Source: Gabonibacter massiliensis
Lineage (GTDB): Bacteria > Bacteroidota > Bacteroidia > Bacteroidales > Marinifilaceae
Reading direction: 5' to 3'
Length of the DNA: 64,000 bases
NCBI GenBank assembly: GCA_001487125.1
Contig: LN913013.1
Coordinates: 434,001-498,000 of the forward strand
The notes under the pieces are model-generated. The model ran no database searches. It worked only from the letters and a program-made list of their open reading frames with translations, and was not told where the DNA came from. The first letter of the stretch is position 1, and every line of letters begins with the position of its first letter. Both the position numbers and the translations under genes were made by a program. This document shows, piece by piece, positions 17,869 to 28,500 of the stretch.

Positions 17869-19428
17869 GTGGAAGAGCAACTTTTTATAATTATTCTGTG
17901 CCATTTGAAGCATGTATTGCGATTCGGCTAAGAATACGTCCCGTCCCCACTTGTCTTTAGCCAAATACTGGGCTTTATGGAGCTTAAAGTCTTCTAACTC
18001 TTTGTAATCTAACGCTTCGATCCAGCACGCTTTGTAAAGGTTGATGTTTTCCCAGCGACAGGCGGCACCGTACTCGTGGAGTAAGCGGTATTCTATTACC
18101 TCGAATTGTAAGGCTCCCACCGTCCCGATGATTTTTCGGTTATTAAATTGGTTGACAAATAATTGGGCGACACCTTCGTCCATTAATTGATCGATTCCTT
18201 TGGCTAACTGTTTGGATTTCATCGGATCGGCATTCTCGATGTATTTGAAGAGTTCGGGCGAGAAGCTGGGAATTCCTTTGAAATGCAGTTTTTCTCCTTC
18301 CGTCAGGGTGTCTCCGATCTTAAAATTACCCGTGTCATGCAAGCCGACGATATCACCGGGATAGGCTTCGTCGATGATGGATTTTTTAGAAGCCATAAAA
18401 GCGGTAGGGGTAGAGAATTTTAAATTTTTTCCCAATCCCACGTGCAGGTAATTGGTGTTCCGCTTGAATATGCCGGAGCATACCTTCACGAATGCAATGC
18501 GGTCCCGGTGGTTTGGGTCCATGTTGGCGTGGATCTTAAAGATAAATCCGGTAAATTTATCCTCTTCCGGGCGGACTATTCGTTCTTCCGTCTCCCGGGG
18601 AAGCGGCGAGGGGGCTATTTCGATAAAACAATCCAGCATCTCCCGGATACCGAAATTATTTAAAGCCGAACCGAAAAAGACGGGAGCCACCGTGGCATCC
18701 AAGTACTCCTTGCGGTTTATGCCCGGATATACTTCCCGAACCAACTCTAAATCGTCCCGCAATTGTTGGGCACTCCGTTCTCCGATGTACTCGTCCAGTT
18801 CCGGGCTATCGATATCGTTCAGTTCGATACCGTCCTGTATGGTTTGTACGCTGGCCGAATAGAGGCATAAATTCTGTTTGTGGAGGTTGTAAATACCTTT
18901 AAAGGTATCACCGCTGCCGATAGGCCAACTTAAAGGATTTACCTTGATTTGCAACTCCTTTTCGATGTCGTCCAGTATATCGAAAGGATCGTTTGCCGGC
19001 CGGTCCAGTTTATTGATAAAAACAATAACGGGAGTTTTGCGCATCCGGCATACCTGCATCAGTTTGCGGGTTTGGGTTTCCACACCCTTGGCGGCGTCGA
19101 TCACGATAATCACGCTGTCGCAGGCCGTCAATACCCGGAAAGTGTCTTCGGCGAAGTCCTGGTGACCGGGGGTATCCAAGATATTAATTTTGACGTCTTT
19201 GTATTCGAACCCCATCACGGAGGTGGCCACTGAAATACCTCTTTGTCTTTCGATTTCCATAAAGTCCGAGGTAGCCGTTTTTTTAATCTTGTTCGATTTA
19301 ACCGCTCCGGCAATATGAATGGCTCCCCCGAAAAGGAGTAATTTTTCCGTTAAGGTCGTTTTACCCGCATCCGGGTGGCTGACAATGCCAAAAGTACGTC
19401 TTCTTAATATCTCTTCAGTAAAACCCAT
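17851..19428 (-). CDS. prfC: Peptide chain release factor 3
   Basis: RF3 is the GTPase that removes RF1/RF2 from the ribosome after termination. The 525-aa protein has the G1 motif SHPDAGKTT (17-25), switch [16 protein letters not shown], and the typical RF3 start [11 protein letters not shown]. The C-terminal domains include [12 protein letters not shown] and the family end region. Length is normal. A -7 box (TATCTTTG on the minus strand, 19469-19476) lies 41 bp upstream. Confidence 0.97.
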   Translation of the reverse strand: MGFTEEILRRRTFGIVSHPDAGKTTLTEKLLLFGGAIHIAGAVKSNKIKKTATSDFMEIERQRGISVATSVMGFEYKDVKINILDTPGHQDFAEDTFRVLTACDSVIIVIDAAKGVETQTRKLMQVCRMRKTPVIVFINKLDRPANDPFDILDDIEKELQIKVNPLSWPIGSGDTFKGIYNLHKQNLCLYSASVQTIQDGIELNDIDSPELDEYIGERSAQQLRDDLELVREVYPGINRKEYLDATVAPVFFGSALNNFGIREMLDCFIEIAPSPLPRETEERIVRPEEDKFTGFIFKIHANMDPNHRDRIAFVKVCSGIFKRNTNYLHVGLGKNLKFSTPTAFMASKKSIIDEAYPGDIVGLHDTGNFKIGDTLTEGEKLHFKGIPSFSPELFKYIENADPMKSKQLAKGIDQLMDEGVAQLFVNQFNNRKIIGTVGALQFEVIEYRLLHEYGAACRWENINLYKACWIEALDYKELEDFKLHKAQYLAKDKWGRDVFLAESQYMLQMAQNNYKKLLFHFTSEF

Positions 19429-19468
19429 GTATTTCCGTGTGAATATATACGACTATTTTTTGCGGCTG

Positions 19469-19476
19469 CAAAGATA
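19469..19476 (-). promoter_or_regulatory. -7 box of prfC
   Basis: TATCTTTG on the minus strand matches TAnnTTTG, with a predicted start about 34 nt before the prfC ATG. No clear TTTG is found at -33. Confidence 0.5.
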
Positions 19477-19676
19477 ATGATTTGAGTATTTAATTTAAGG
19501 TTTAAGGCAGAAAAATTGCGGACGTAAAAATATCGAGTCTATTTTCCATTACGTTTAAAACGTTATCGCTTGTTTTTTTCGTAAAGTATAACCGGAATAA
19601 AAATATTTTTTATATTTACTACAATTCACATTCATCCTTTGATTGATTTGGTGGTGTCTATATAAAAAGGAAAATT

Positions 19677-22600
19677 ATGCAACTAAAAAGAGTTATTACT
19701 GTAGCTCGTTACGAAAGACGATTATTAGGACGTAATTGGATAGTTCGAATTTTACTGGTATGGGGAATAATTGCCATTATCGGGGAACAATACTTGCTTC
19801 AAGGAGATCAGGACGTCAATCGGTTTATGATTGCCCTACCGGGCGCAATACCTTACGTGAATACCTATCTTTTCACTCTACTTCAATCGATACTGGTGAT
19901 TTTGGCCGTTGTAGAATGGCGTCGAAGGGAGAAGAGCAGGGACACGTTGGAATCCGTGCGGGTAAGGTCAGTCGGTAATACGGAATACTTGTGGGGTAAA
20001 GGATTGGGAATTATTGTGTTGCTTTCTATATTTCAATTATTCTCTTTACTGTTGGCCATGGGAATAAACCTGTTCGCGAGTGAGTCTCCCTTTTGTTTCT
20101 GGGATTATCCTTTCTATTGGTCGACACTCTCTTTTCCGGCATTGATTTTTATGACAGGATTATCGATTTTTGTGACGGGGTGGATTCGGAATGCGGGTCT
20201 TGGTCTTGTCGTTTTATTTACTTTTTTCTTGGGAACGCTATATTATTTAACCGATTTAGGACATGGTATTTGGGACTTCACATCGACAGATATACCCAAT
20301 GTATTCTCGGACGTGACAGACTGCATGGGGATAATAGCTTATATCTCATATCGTTTCATTTATTTGACACTTGGCGTAGGCTTGTTGTTATGGTCGATAG
20401 GAGGAGAGTGTCGTTTGCCGAACGGAAGGAAGGAGATTCGGTACGGGTATTTGATGGGTGCGGTTCTTGTGATGCTGGGTTCGGGTACGGGTATTTTCCA
20501 TTCGGTTCGTTACTGGCAGGATGAGACTACCCGTAAAATTTATTTGAAATTCGCTTTACAACATACTCCCTCTCCCTTTATTCGGGTCAATCGTCATGAT
20601 CTGGAGGTAGAACAAAAGGGAAATCAAATTTTGGGAAAGAGTCGGTTGGAAATTATTAACCGGGATAAATCGCCCGTGGAACAATGGGTTCTGTATTTGA
20701 ATCCCGGTTTACAAATTATTTCTTTTAACGAGTCTTCCGGACAGTCGGTGGAGTATGATCGGGAGAATCAAATCGTTGTGGTAAAGCGACCGTTAAAAGG
20801 TGGGGATACCTGTACTTTTAGCCTGACTTACAAGGGGAAGATCGATGAACGGGTGTGTTATCTCGAGGTTCCCTCGGCAGATTATTGGCATATGCAATGG
20901 TATAATTGTCCGATGCGCTTCGGAAAACGTTATGCCTTTGTGGGGGATAAATACACGTTGTTAACTCCGGAATGTCTTTGGTATCCGGTGGCGGTATCCC
21001 CGGTGAATCTCTCTTTCCTTCATGCAACGGGAAAAGATTTCACGGATTTTCGACTTCGGGTTTTTGATCCGAGCCGACGGAGTGTGGTATCACAGGGAGA
21101 AAGAATACGTGAGGGAGATTCGGTACGATTTTATAATTGGCAACGTTTACAGGGGGTGACATTGTGCATGGGAAATTTCGAGAGCCGTTCCGTCAGGGTG
21201 GATTCCGTCATGTTTGAATTATACAGTTTTAAAGGACACGACCAACTGTCGCCTTTGTTTAAAAACATGACGACGGAAGAGTTCCAAAACGTGTTAAAAA
21301 GATCCATGGGTAGATTGAAATTGAAAGACTACCCGTTTCGAAAGCTTGTGATGTTAGAGACCCCGGTATCTTTTGCGGTAAATTCCAGGTCATGGAAATC
21401 CGTCGGTGAATGTGTACAGCCAGAGCTTGTCTTATTTCCGGAGAGATGGTATCCTGTAAGATGGATGAACGTGAAGAATTCGTTTCGGAGTTTTGAAGAG
21501 AATTACCAAAGACAGTTAACTATGGGTATAGTGAGTAATCGTTCTTTCGAGGAGGAATTTTTAGCTTTTTTTATATATTATCTTACGTCTCAAAAGGTGT
21601 CCATGGGAATAAATAATGTTTTTATTCCCGCTTTTGCCGAAGGTTTTCGGGTTCCGCGATTGGAACCTAACGGGCAATATGTATCGCCGTTGTTTTTTAA
21701 TTATTCCGGTTATTTTTTTTCGAACGATTATCCGATTATGGATAAGGTTATGTTTACCCTCTTGGAACGGAAAAGGGCCGGGAGAGCAGATTTTAACGGA
21801 AGTGATGAGATGCTGAAAGCTGATCGATATTTATCCACTCGTAGCTTGGAGGATGCCTTACGAGATACTTTTATTCCGGATCCTGTTTTTGAAGCGATTC
21901 TTATGCTAAAAATGAATTATATTAAAGACTATGTTTCTCTTAGCATACCAGAAAAAGAGTTTTATCTCTTTGTTGAAGAGTTTAAATCTCTCTATCCTTT
22001 TCAGGAAATGGACTTTAACGAGTTTATGCGAAAATTGAAATCGGAAAAGGGAGTGGACTTGGAAAAAATATTACCGGACTGGTTTCGTGGACGAGAAATC
22101 CCCGCTTATCTGATAAAAGATATCGGGGTGGATAAGGTGATTACCGATGAAGAGGAGGATATGTACAGGGTACGTTTTAAAATAAAAAATACCGGTAAAG
22201 TGGATGGTATTGTAAATTTGTCTTTATCTCTTGCCGATTTTGACAAGATGACATATTGTTACTTTATTCCGGCAGGGGAGAGTAAAGAGATTAAAAAGCT
22301 TGTAAAGACAAAACAGTTGAATTATGAATTGAATTTAAATCTCTCCTCCAATATACCTCACGGGTATACGGAAGTCCTTTATAAGGAACCGGATGAGGTC
22401 CGGGATACGGCGGATGGTATTTTTGATATAGACGATAGTGTTTTTGCTCCGGCCCCGGATGAATTTATCGTGGATAATGAAGATCCCGGTTTCCAATTGG
22501 TGGAAGCGGACAAACGGCAGCGTCTGTTTGAAAAGGAGAGTCGGAAGGAGAAAAAATACCAGTTTGATTATATCGCCTTACGCGATATGGGACAGCTTTT

Positions 22601-22988
22601 ACCGACTCGCTGGACTTATTGTGCGGGAAGTTCCGGAATTTACGGAAATGTAGTTCGGAGTCTGGTATATAAAAAGGCAGGAGAAGGAAAAGCCAAGGCG
22701 ATTTGGAAAACAGACTTGCCAAAGAGCGGGGTGTACGAACTGTTTGTTTACATTGGAGCGTATCAAGTGAGAATGGATGGGGAGCCCGTACAGAATTACG
22801 AGCTGACAGATCGTGATGGAATAAGGCAGGTCTCGGTGAAGACGGAAGAGGGCAAGGGATGGCTTTCTTTGGGTGAATTTGACCTTTCTGCCGGAGAGAA
22901 TCAAATCGTGTTAAGCGATAAAGGAGTGGAGGAAGAACAGGTGATCTATGCCGATGCGGTGAAATGGAAATTTATGGGTGATAAATAA
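19677..22988 (+). CDS. ABC-2-type permease with degenerate M1-peptidase-like and golvesin-like C-terminal parts
   Basis: The 1103-aa protein begins with about six membrane segments (residues 1-275), resembling ABC-2 permeases that in Bacteroidetes are fused to an M1 aminopeptidase-like part. Residues about 300-400 resemble the M1 N-terminal beta domain (GKSRLEIINRDKSPVEQWVL, YLNPGLQIISF). I see no HEXXH zinc motif, so it is probably not an active peptidase. The last 100 residues (GWLSLGEFDLSAGENQIVLS, YADAVKW) look like the golvesin/xanthan-lyase C-terminal domain. No ABC ATPase gene adjoins it. It may act as a membrane-bound sensor or scaffold; this is inference. Confidence 0.6.
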   Translation: MQLKRVITVARYERRLLGRNWIVRILLVWGIIAIIGEQYLLQGDQDVNRFMIALPGAIPYVNTYLFTLLQSILVILAVVEWRRREKSRDTLESVRVRSVGNTEYLWGKGLGIIVLLSIFQLFSLLLAMGINLFASESPFCFWDYPFYWSTLSFPALIFMTGLSIFVTGWIRNAGLGLVVLFTFFLGTLYYLTDLGHGIWDFTSTDIPNVFSDVTDCMGIIAYISYRFIYLTLGVGLLLWSIGGECRLPNGRKEIRYGYLMGAVLVMLGSGTGIFHSVRYWQDETTRKIYLKFALQHTPSPFIRVNRHDLEVEQKGNQILGKSRLEIINRDKSPVEQWVLYLNPGLQIISFNESSGQSVEYDRENQIVVVKRPLKGGDTCTFSLTYKGKIDERVCYLEVPSADYWHMQWYNCPMRFGKRYAFVGDKYTLLTPECLWYPVAVSPVNLSFLHATGKDFTDFRLRVFDPSRRSVVSQGERIREGDSVRFYNWQRLQGVTLCMGNFESRSVRVDSVMFELYSFKGHDQLSPLFKNMTTEEFQNVLKRSMGRLKLKDYPFRKLVMLETPVSFAVNSRSWKSVGECVQPELVLFPERWYPVRWMNVKNSFRSFEENYQRQLTMGIVSNRSFEEEFLAFFIYYLTSQKVSMGINNVFIPAFAEGFRVPRLEPNGQYVSPLFFNYSGYFFSNDYPIMDKVMFTLLERKRAGRADFNGSDEMLKADRYLSTRSLEDALRDTFIPDPVFEAILMLKMNYIKDYVSLSIPEKEFYLFVEEFKSLYPFQEMDFNEFMRKLKSEKGVDLEKILPDWFRGREIPAYLIKDIGVDKVITDEEEDMYRVRFKIKNTGKVDGIVNLSLSLADFDKMTYCYFIPAGESKEIKKLVKTKQLNYELNLNLSSNIPHGYTEVLYKEPDEVRDTADGIFDIDDSVFAPAPDEFIVDNEDPGFQLVEADKRQRLFEKESRKEKKYQFDYIALRDMGQLLPTRWTYCAGSSGIYGNVVRSLVYKKAGEGKAKAIWKTDLPKSGVYELFVYIGAYQVRMDGEPVQNYELTDRDGIRQVSVKTEEGKGWLSLGEFDLSAGENQIVLSDKGVEEEQVIYADAVKWKFMGDK

Positions 22989-23038
22989 TTTATTTTAATA
23001 ATTTTTGTTTTAAAATTGTTTTGGGAAATATGTCATAA

Positions 23039-23161
23039 TATACTTCGGCAAGCGGAGTATTGGTCTTTTCGAAAAAAGGAATGAAAACACAGGAAATTAC
23101 GGTTGGGAATCAAACGGAAATTAATGTGGTCATGCATAAAACAAAAGAAAAAAAGAAATAG
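23039..23161 (+). pseudogene. Remnant of a SusC-type CarboxypepD_reg-like domain
   Basis: A 40-codon open stretch with no start codon reads TSASGVLVFSKKGMKTQEI followed by TVGNQTEINVVM and a lysine-rich end. This is the conserved end of the carboxypeptidase-regulatory-like domain that precedes the plug of SusC/RagA receptors. The stop codon upstream (23036-23038) and the loss of everything around it mark it as a fossil. A terminator follows 20 bp later. Confidence 0.6.
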
Positions 23162-23181
23162 ACAAAACACGCTGGTGTGGG

Positions 23182-23215
23182 AGTTCCGGGTAATTAAACT
23201 ATCCGGAACTTTTTA
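23182..23215 (+). terminator. Rho-independent terminator
   Basis: AGTTCCGG (23182-23189) pairs with CCGGAACT (23203-23210), extendable to 11 bp with one G-U pair, followed by TTTTATT. It ends transcription from the left before the nfo promoter, which begins right after it. Confidence 0.75.
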
Positions 23216-23245
23216 TTGAATTTTCAAATTACCTCCCTATCTTTG
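23215..23245 (+). promoter_or_regulatory. Promoter of nfo
   Basis: ATTG at 23215-23218, a 19-bp spacer and TATCTTTG at 23238-23245 match the Bacteroidetes consensus with one -33 mismatch. The leader to nfo is about 75 nt. Confidence 0.65.
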
Positions 23246-23327
23246 TATACGAGTATAACTTCTTGCAATTTATATCGTTTGAAAGGTTATTACGGAGTTA
23301 GCATGAAGAGATTAAAAACTTGAAAGA

Positions 23328-24176
23328 ATGAAAAAATATATAGGAGCGCACGTGAGCGCATCGGGAGGAGTAGAGAATGCTCCGTTAAATGCTCATGAGA
23401 TCGGGGCCACGGCTTTTGCCCTCTTTACGAAAAATCAGCGGCAATGGAAGGCAGCACCGCTTTCGGCTGAAAACATAGTCCTTTTTAAGGAGCGTTGCGA
23501 ACAATGGGGATATATGCCTAAGCAGATATTGCCGCACGATAGCTATCTGATTAACTTAGGGCACCCCGAAGCGGGTGCTTTGGAGAAATCGAGAGAGGCG
23601 TTTTTGGACGAGATGCAGCGTTGTGAGCAGTTGGGACTGGATCGGTTGAATTTTCATCCGGGAAGTTCCTTAAAAGAGATCACCGACGAGGAGTGCCTGC
23701 AACGGATTGCTGAATCCATCAATTGGGCGTTGAGCAAGACCGAAGGGGTAAGTGCCGTTATCGAGAACACGGCCGGACAAGGCTCTAATTTGGGTTACCG
23801 GTTCGAGCAAATCGCTTACATTATCGACCGGGTGGAAGATAAAAGCCGGGTGGGGGTATGTATCGATACCTGTCATGCTTTTGCTGCGGGATACGATTTG
23901 TCGACATCCTCCGGTTTCACGGAAACTTTCGAGCATTTCGACCGGGTGATCGGTTTTAAATACCTGATGGGAATGCACTTGAACGATGCTAAAAAAGGAT
24001 TGGGCTCACGGGTGGACCGCCATGAAAGTATCGGTAAAGGCGGGTTGGGGATAGAGACATTTAAGATGATTATGCAGGATCCTCGTTTCGACGATATTCC
24101 GCTTATCTTGGAGACTCCCGACGAATCGTTATGGCCGGAAGAGATAGAGATGTTGAAAGGATTTGTAAAGGATTGA
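23328..24176 (+). CDS. nfo: Deoxyribonuclease IV (endonuclease IV)
   Basis: A 282-aa TIM-barrel AP endonuclease of base-excision repair that uses three zinc ions. It has the start [16 protein letters not shown], and the metal-ligand stretches [62 protein letters not shown] and LILETPDE. Every expected His/Asp/Glu ligand region is present and the length is standard. It has its own promoter and terminator-insulated start. Confidence 0.97.
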   Translation: MKKYIGAHVSASGGVENAPLNAHEIGATAFALFTKNQRQWKAAPLSAENIVLFKERCEQWGYMPKQILPHDSYLINLGHPEAGALEKSREAFLDEMQRCEQLGLDRLNFHPGSSLKEITDEECLQRIAESINWALSKTEGVSAVIENTAGQGSNLGYRFEQIAYIIDRVEDKSRVGVCIDTCHAFAAGYDLSTSSGFTETFEHFDRVIGFKYLMGMHLNDAKKGLGSRVDRHESIGKGGLGIETFKMIMQDPRFDDIPLILETPDESLWPEEIEMLKGFVKD

Positions 24177-24190
24177 TCGATTTAGGGATT

Positions 24191-24254
24191 AAGTGATTAA
24201 AAGATTAAGTGATTAAAAGATTGGGTGATTAAAAGATTGGGTGATTGAGAGGTT
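24191..24254 (+). repeat. Four-copy 16-bp tandem repeat
   Basis: The units are AAGTGATTAAAAGATT (twice), GGGTGATTAAAAGATT and a degenerate GGGTGATTGAGAGGTT, directly adjacent between nfo and sbcD. The copy number could vary between strains. Related units occur at 15071-15102 and, degenerate, near 31405-31455. Confidence 0.75.
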
Positions 24255-24349
24255 ATATGGTTTTGGGATCGGATCTTCTGACCGGTGGATTGCAGAACTG
24301 TTTTAAAAGTGTGTAACGGGTGCGAAATAACGAATAAAACAGATAAAGT

Positions 24350-25573
24350 ATGAAGATTTTGCATACTTCGGATTGGCATTTGGGAAAACGTTTGAACGAA
24401 CGGGAACGGATGGCCGAGCAGATAGAGGTAATGGACGAGATTGTACGTATTGCCGGGGAGGAGCGGGTGGATGCCGTCGTGGTGGCCGGAGATCTTTTCG
24501 ATACTTACAATCCTCCGGTGGAAGCCATCGAATTGTTATACCGTACCCTCTATCGGTTGGCAGACAGGGGACGTCGTTTGGTGGTGGCCATTGCCGGAAA
24601 TCACGATTCGCCGGACCGGATTGACTCTCCCGACGTGCTGGCTAAAGAGTGCGGTATATTTTTCGTGGGTAATCCCATGACGGAGTTAAGGACCTCCGTT
24701 ATCGAAGGAGAGGTAAGCCTGATAGAGGCTGACCGGGGATACGCTGCTTTCCGTCTTCCGGGATACGATTATTCGTTGCGGATTATACATACTCCATACA
24801 CGAATGAGCAACGACTGAAGAAGTTTTTAGGAACAGAGGATCGACCTGCCCGTTTGCGGGAAGAGTTGGCCGAACACTGGCAGGAAACAGCCAAATGCTA
24901 TTGTGACGATTCGGGTGTAAATCTACTGATCGCCCATCTTTTTGTAATGAGGGAAGGAGGCGAGGTTCCTGAAGAGCCCGAAGATGAACGTCCTATTCAG
25001 GTGGGAGGTGCCGATGCGGTATATTCCTCCATGATTCCGGCTGCCGTACAATACGCGGGATTGGGCCATCTGCACCGGTATCGGATGATCGATACGGTTC
25101 CCTGTCCGGTAGTTTATAGCGGTAGCCCGTTAAGTTACAGTTTTAGCGAGGCGGAACAACAGAAGTATGTTGTGTTGGTGGAGGTAGAACCCGGAAAGGC
25201 TCCATCGGTCGAAAGAAGGGTTTTAAAAAGCGGTTGTCCGCTGGTCAGGAAAAGATTTTATGGAGCCGGAGAAGCTATCCGGTGGTTGAATGAAAATCCC
25301 GATGTATGGGTCGAGTTGACCGTGGTAACGGATACTTACCTGACGGCGGCGGAGACAAGAGCCATATACGCCGCTCACGACCGGATCGTATGGTTGATTC
25401 CGGAAGTGAAGAACGAGTCGCTAACGGCAGCCCGTGCCGTTTCGATTCATGAATTGCGTTCGGACGTGAACGCATTGTTTGCCGAGTATTTTAAAAGCCG
25501 GAAGGGACAGGAACCCAACAAGGAACTGATGACACTCTTTCAGGAGGTACTGGCTAAAAATAAAGAACGATAA
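24350..25573 (+). CDS. sbcD: Exonuclease subunit SbcD
   Basis: The 407-aa Mre11-type nuclease of the SbcCD complex, which opens DNA hairpins and trims double-strand ends. The phosphoesterase motifs are HTSDWHLGK (6-14), VVVAGDLFDTYNPP, AIAGNHDSPDR, LLIAHLF and GLGHLHRY, supplying all metal ligands. A C-terminal capping domain follows. sbcC starts 21 bp after its stop codon, so the two are translated from one message. Confidence 0.95.
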   Translation: MKILHTSDWHLGKRLNERERMAEQIEVMDEIVRIAGEERVDAVVVAGDLFDTYNPPVEAIELLYRTLYRLADRGRRLVVAIAGNHDSPDRIDSPDVLAKECGIFFVGNPMTELRTSVIEGEVSLIEADRGYAAFRLPGYDYSLRIIHTPYTNEQRLKKFLGTEDRPARLREELAEHWQETAKCYCDDSGVNLLIAHLFVMREGGEVPEEPEDERPIQVGGADAVYSSMIPAAVQYAGLGHLHRYRMIDTVPCPVVYSGSPLSYSFSEAEQQKYVVLVEVEPGKAPSVERRVLKSGCPLVRKRFYGAGEAIRWLNENPDVWVELTVVTDTYLTAAETRAIYAAHDRIVWLIPEVKNESLTAARAVSIHELRSDVNALFAEYFKSRKGQEPNKELMTLFQEVLAKNKER

Positions 25574-25594
25574 CGTGCTATTAATTATATTTAT

Positions 25595-28500
25595 ATGATT
25601 CCCGTAAAGCTGACATTGGAAGGAATTTATTCGTACCGGGAGCGGCAAACGATTGATTTTACCCGACTGACCGGGGCTAAACTGTTCGGTATATTCGGTC
25701 CGGTAGGAAGCGGTAAGTCGACTATATTGGAAGCGATGATATATGTCTTATACGGAACTATCGATCGTTTGAATACGGAGGTGAAGTACAATCTGATGAA
25801 TTTGCAGGCCGATCGGCTTTTCGTGGATTTTGAGTTTGTTGCGGGAAGGGAAGGGAGAAGATACCGGGCTTCCGTGGAGAGTAAACGTAACCGGAAGAAT
25901 TTTACGGATGTTTCTTCTCCGAAGTTCAATTACTATTTTGAAGAGAAAGGAGAGTGGCACCCGTTTACCCGGGAGGGATTGATCGGAGTCATCGGGTTGA
26001 CCGTGCAGAATTTTAAACGGGTCGTGATTATTCCGCAAGGAAAGTTTCAGGATTTCCTGATGTTGCGGGACAAGGAGCGAACGGAGATGATGATGGAACT
26101 TTTCGGAGATCTGCGTCAATACGATCTTTCAGAAAGCGTGACGACATTAGAGACCGAAACCCGGCAACAAGTGACTGATTTTCGAGGCCGGATCGTCGGA
26201 TTGGGAGAGGTCGCCCCGGAAACGATACAAGAAAAACGGGAGAAACGGGAAGAGTTGAAAACGGAGGAGGAACGATTGAAAGGGGAGATACGGGAGATTT
26301 TATCCCGGGAAGAGAAGCTGAAAACGACAAAACTGCTTTTGGACGAATTGGCCGTGAAAAAAGAGACGGAGCGGCAGTTGGTTGATATGCAACCGGAAAT
26401 GGAGCGGTTGCAGGCCGAACTGACGGAATATGAGTTTTGTCTTCAGCATTTTCAACAACCGGTAGGAAACCTGGAAGATCTCCAACATCGTTCGGGAGAG
26501 GTCAGATTGGCTTTGGAAAACCTGCGGAAAATCGGGGAAGAGAAAAAAGAGATTTTACTCTCCTTTATGAAAAATTTTGAAGTTCTTCAGGAGAGATACG
26601 GGGAAAAAGAGGAGATAAGGAAACGAATGGAGCGTGTAGATGCCTTTATTCGTCGCTTGGAAGTAGAAAGAGAATGCCGTGATTTGGAAGGTCGGAAAGC
26701 AAAAGGCGAAGAGATAGTCGTAAAGACCCGTCAGGAGATTGAAAAACGACAGGAAGAGTCGAAACGGGAGAAGAAGGAGTTGGAAGAGTTGATACGGGTT
26801 ATCCCCGATATGAGGGTTTTGTCAGATATCCGGGAGTGGTTTACCGTTCGTCAACACTTGTTGACGGATCGGGAAAAAGACGGGAAAGAAAAAAAGAAAA
26901 TCGAAAATGAGAAAGAGGAACTTATCGGGGAGTATATCGCGTTGCGGAAAAAGTATACGGTTATACAACATTTGGAGAAGGTAGAAGGAGAAGTATGGTT
27001 AAAGGCATGCAGAGAACAGATGGAGTCGGTTGCCGAGCGGTTGAAGTTTTTGCGAAAAGAGGCGTTGCGTTTGGGAACCCGTGAATGTTTGGCGACTTTT
27101 GCCATGGAGTTGTCGGAAGGAACTCCTTGCCCTTTATGCGGTGCTTTGTCGCATCCTTATCCTTTGCACGCGGAAGCTGTGGAGGGAGATGTTAAGGAAA
27201 ATACCGATTTGATCGTACAGTTGGAGAACGAAGAGAAAGAGCTTTCGGTTTTAATTTCCCGTTTGACCTTGCTGAATGAACGTTACCGGGTATGTCGGGA
27301 ACGGGAAGATCAGCTGGAGGCTGCGATGAAAGAGACAGAAGAGGCAATGAAAAAACATTCGGATCTATTTGGCTGGAAAACCTATTCCCCGGAGTGTCCG
27401 GAGAAGGTCGAGGAGGAGATGAAACGGGCGGCGGAGTTGAAAGTCCGGCGGGAAAGGCAGGAGGGCCGGATCGCTCGAACCGGCGAGCAGATTGAGCTTC
27501 AACGGGAAAACTTGGAAAAATACAGACTCAGGTTGGATGAGATCGACCGGTTGTTGGTACAGAGAAGAGCGCAGGTGGAGTTATTGGCGGCACAGATCGA
27601 AGGACTCGATACGGAAAGATATGAATCCTACGGTTTGGAGCAGTTGAACAAGGTGTTGACGGAAGGAAACAGGGAATTGGAGAAATTGGAAAAGGATTAC
27701 GCGGGGGCCGTGGAAAAGCGACGGGAAATGGAGTTGGAAAATCGTAAATTGGAAGGAAATATAGAGGAAAAAGAGCGGGAATTTATCCGGTTAAGAAGGG
27801 AAGAGGAGAGTGTGAGAAAACAATTGGGTTCCCTTTTAAAGGGTACGGATTATTCCGGTATAGAACCCGTGAAAGAGGTATTAAAGAAAAAGATACATAT
27901 TCAAGAATCCCACGAAAAAATAAATCGATATAATCAGCAACTGCATGCGGTAAGGTTACGGAGAATCGAATTGGAAAACTTGTTGAAAGACGTTGTCTAT
28001 GATGAGGATCAGTACATGACCTTGCAAAAAGAAATTTCCGCAAAACAATTCCGCGAACGGGAGTTGGTAGCGGAATTAGGGGCTTTAGACAATCATATTT
28101 CGGATTTGGAGAAGCGCTATGCCTCCCTGCTGGAGATCCGGAAAGAGTTAACCGTTTTGGAAGAGCGTCTTCAGAATCTCCAGCTGTTGAAAGGACTTTT
28201 CCGGGGAAACGATTTTGTCAAATTTGTCTCTTCCATTTATTTGCAGAATTTATGTAATGCGGCGAACGAGCGTTTTTTCCGGATGACCCGTCAACGATTG
28301 AAATTGGAGTTGAGTGAAGATAACGATTTTCTGGTGCGTGACTTTATGAACGAGGGAAGGACCCGGAGTGCGAGAACTCTTTCCGGCGGGCAAATCTTTC
28401 AGGCTTCCCTCTCTTTAGCTTTGGCTTTGACGGATAACATCCGGCATCTGTCGGGGTGCAAGCAGAACTTTTTCTTTTTAGACGAGGGGTTCGGTTCCCT

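Noticed and set aside
19677-22988. Active M1 aminopeptidase
   Set aside because: No HEXXH zinc motif could be found in the peptidase-like part.
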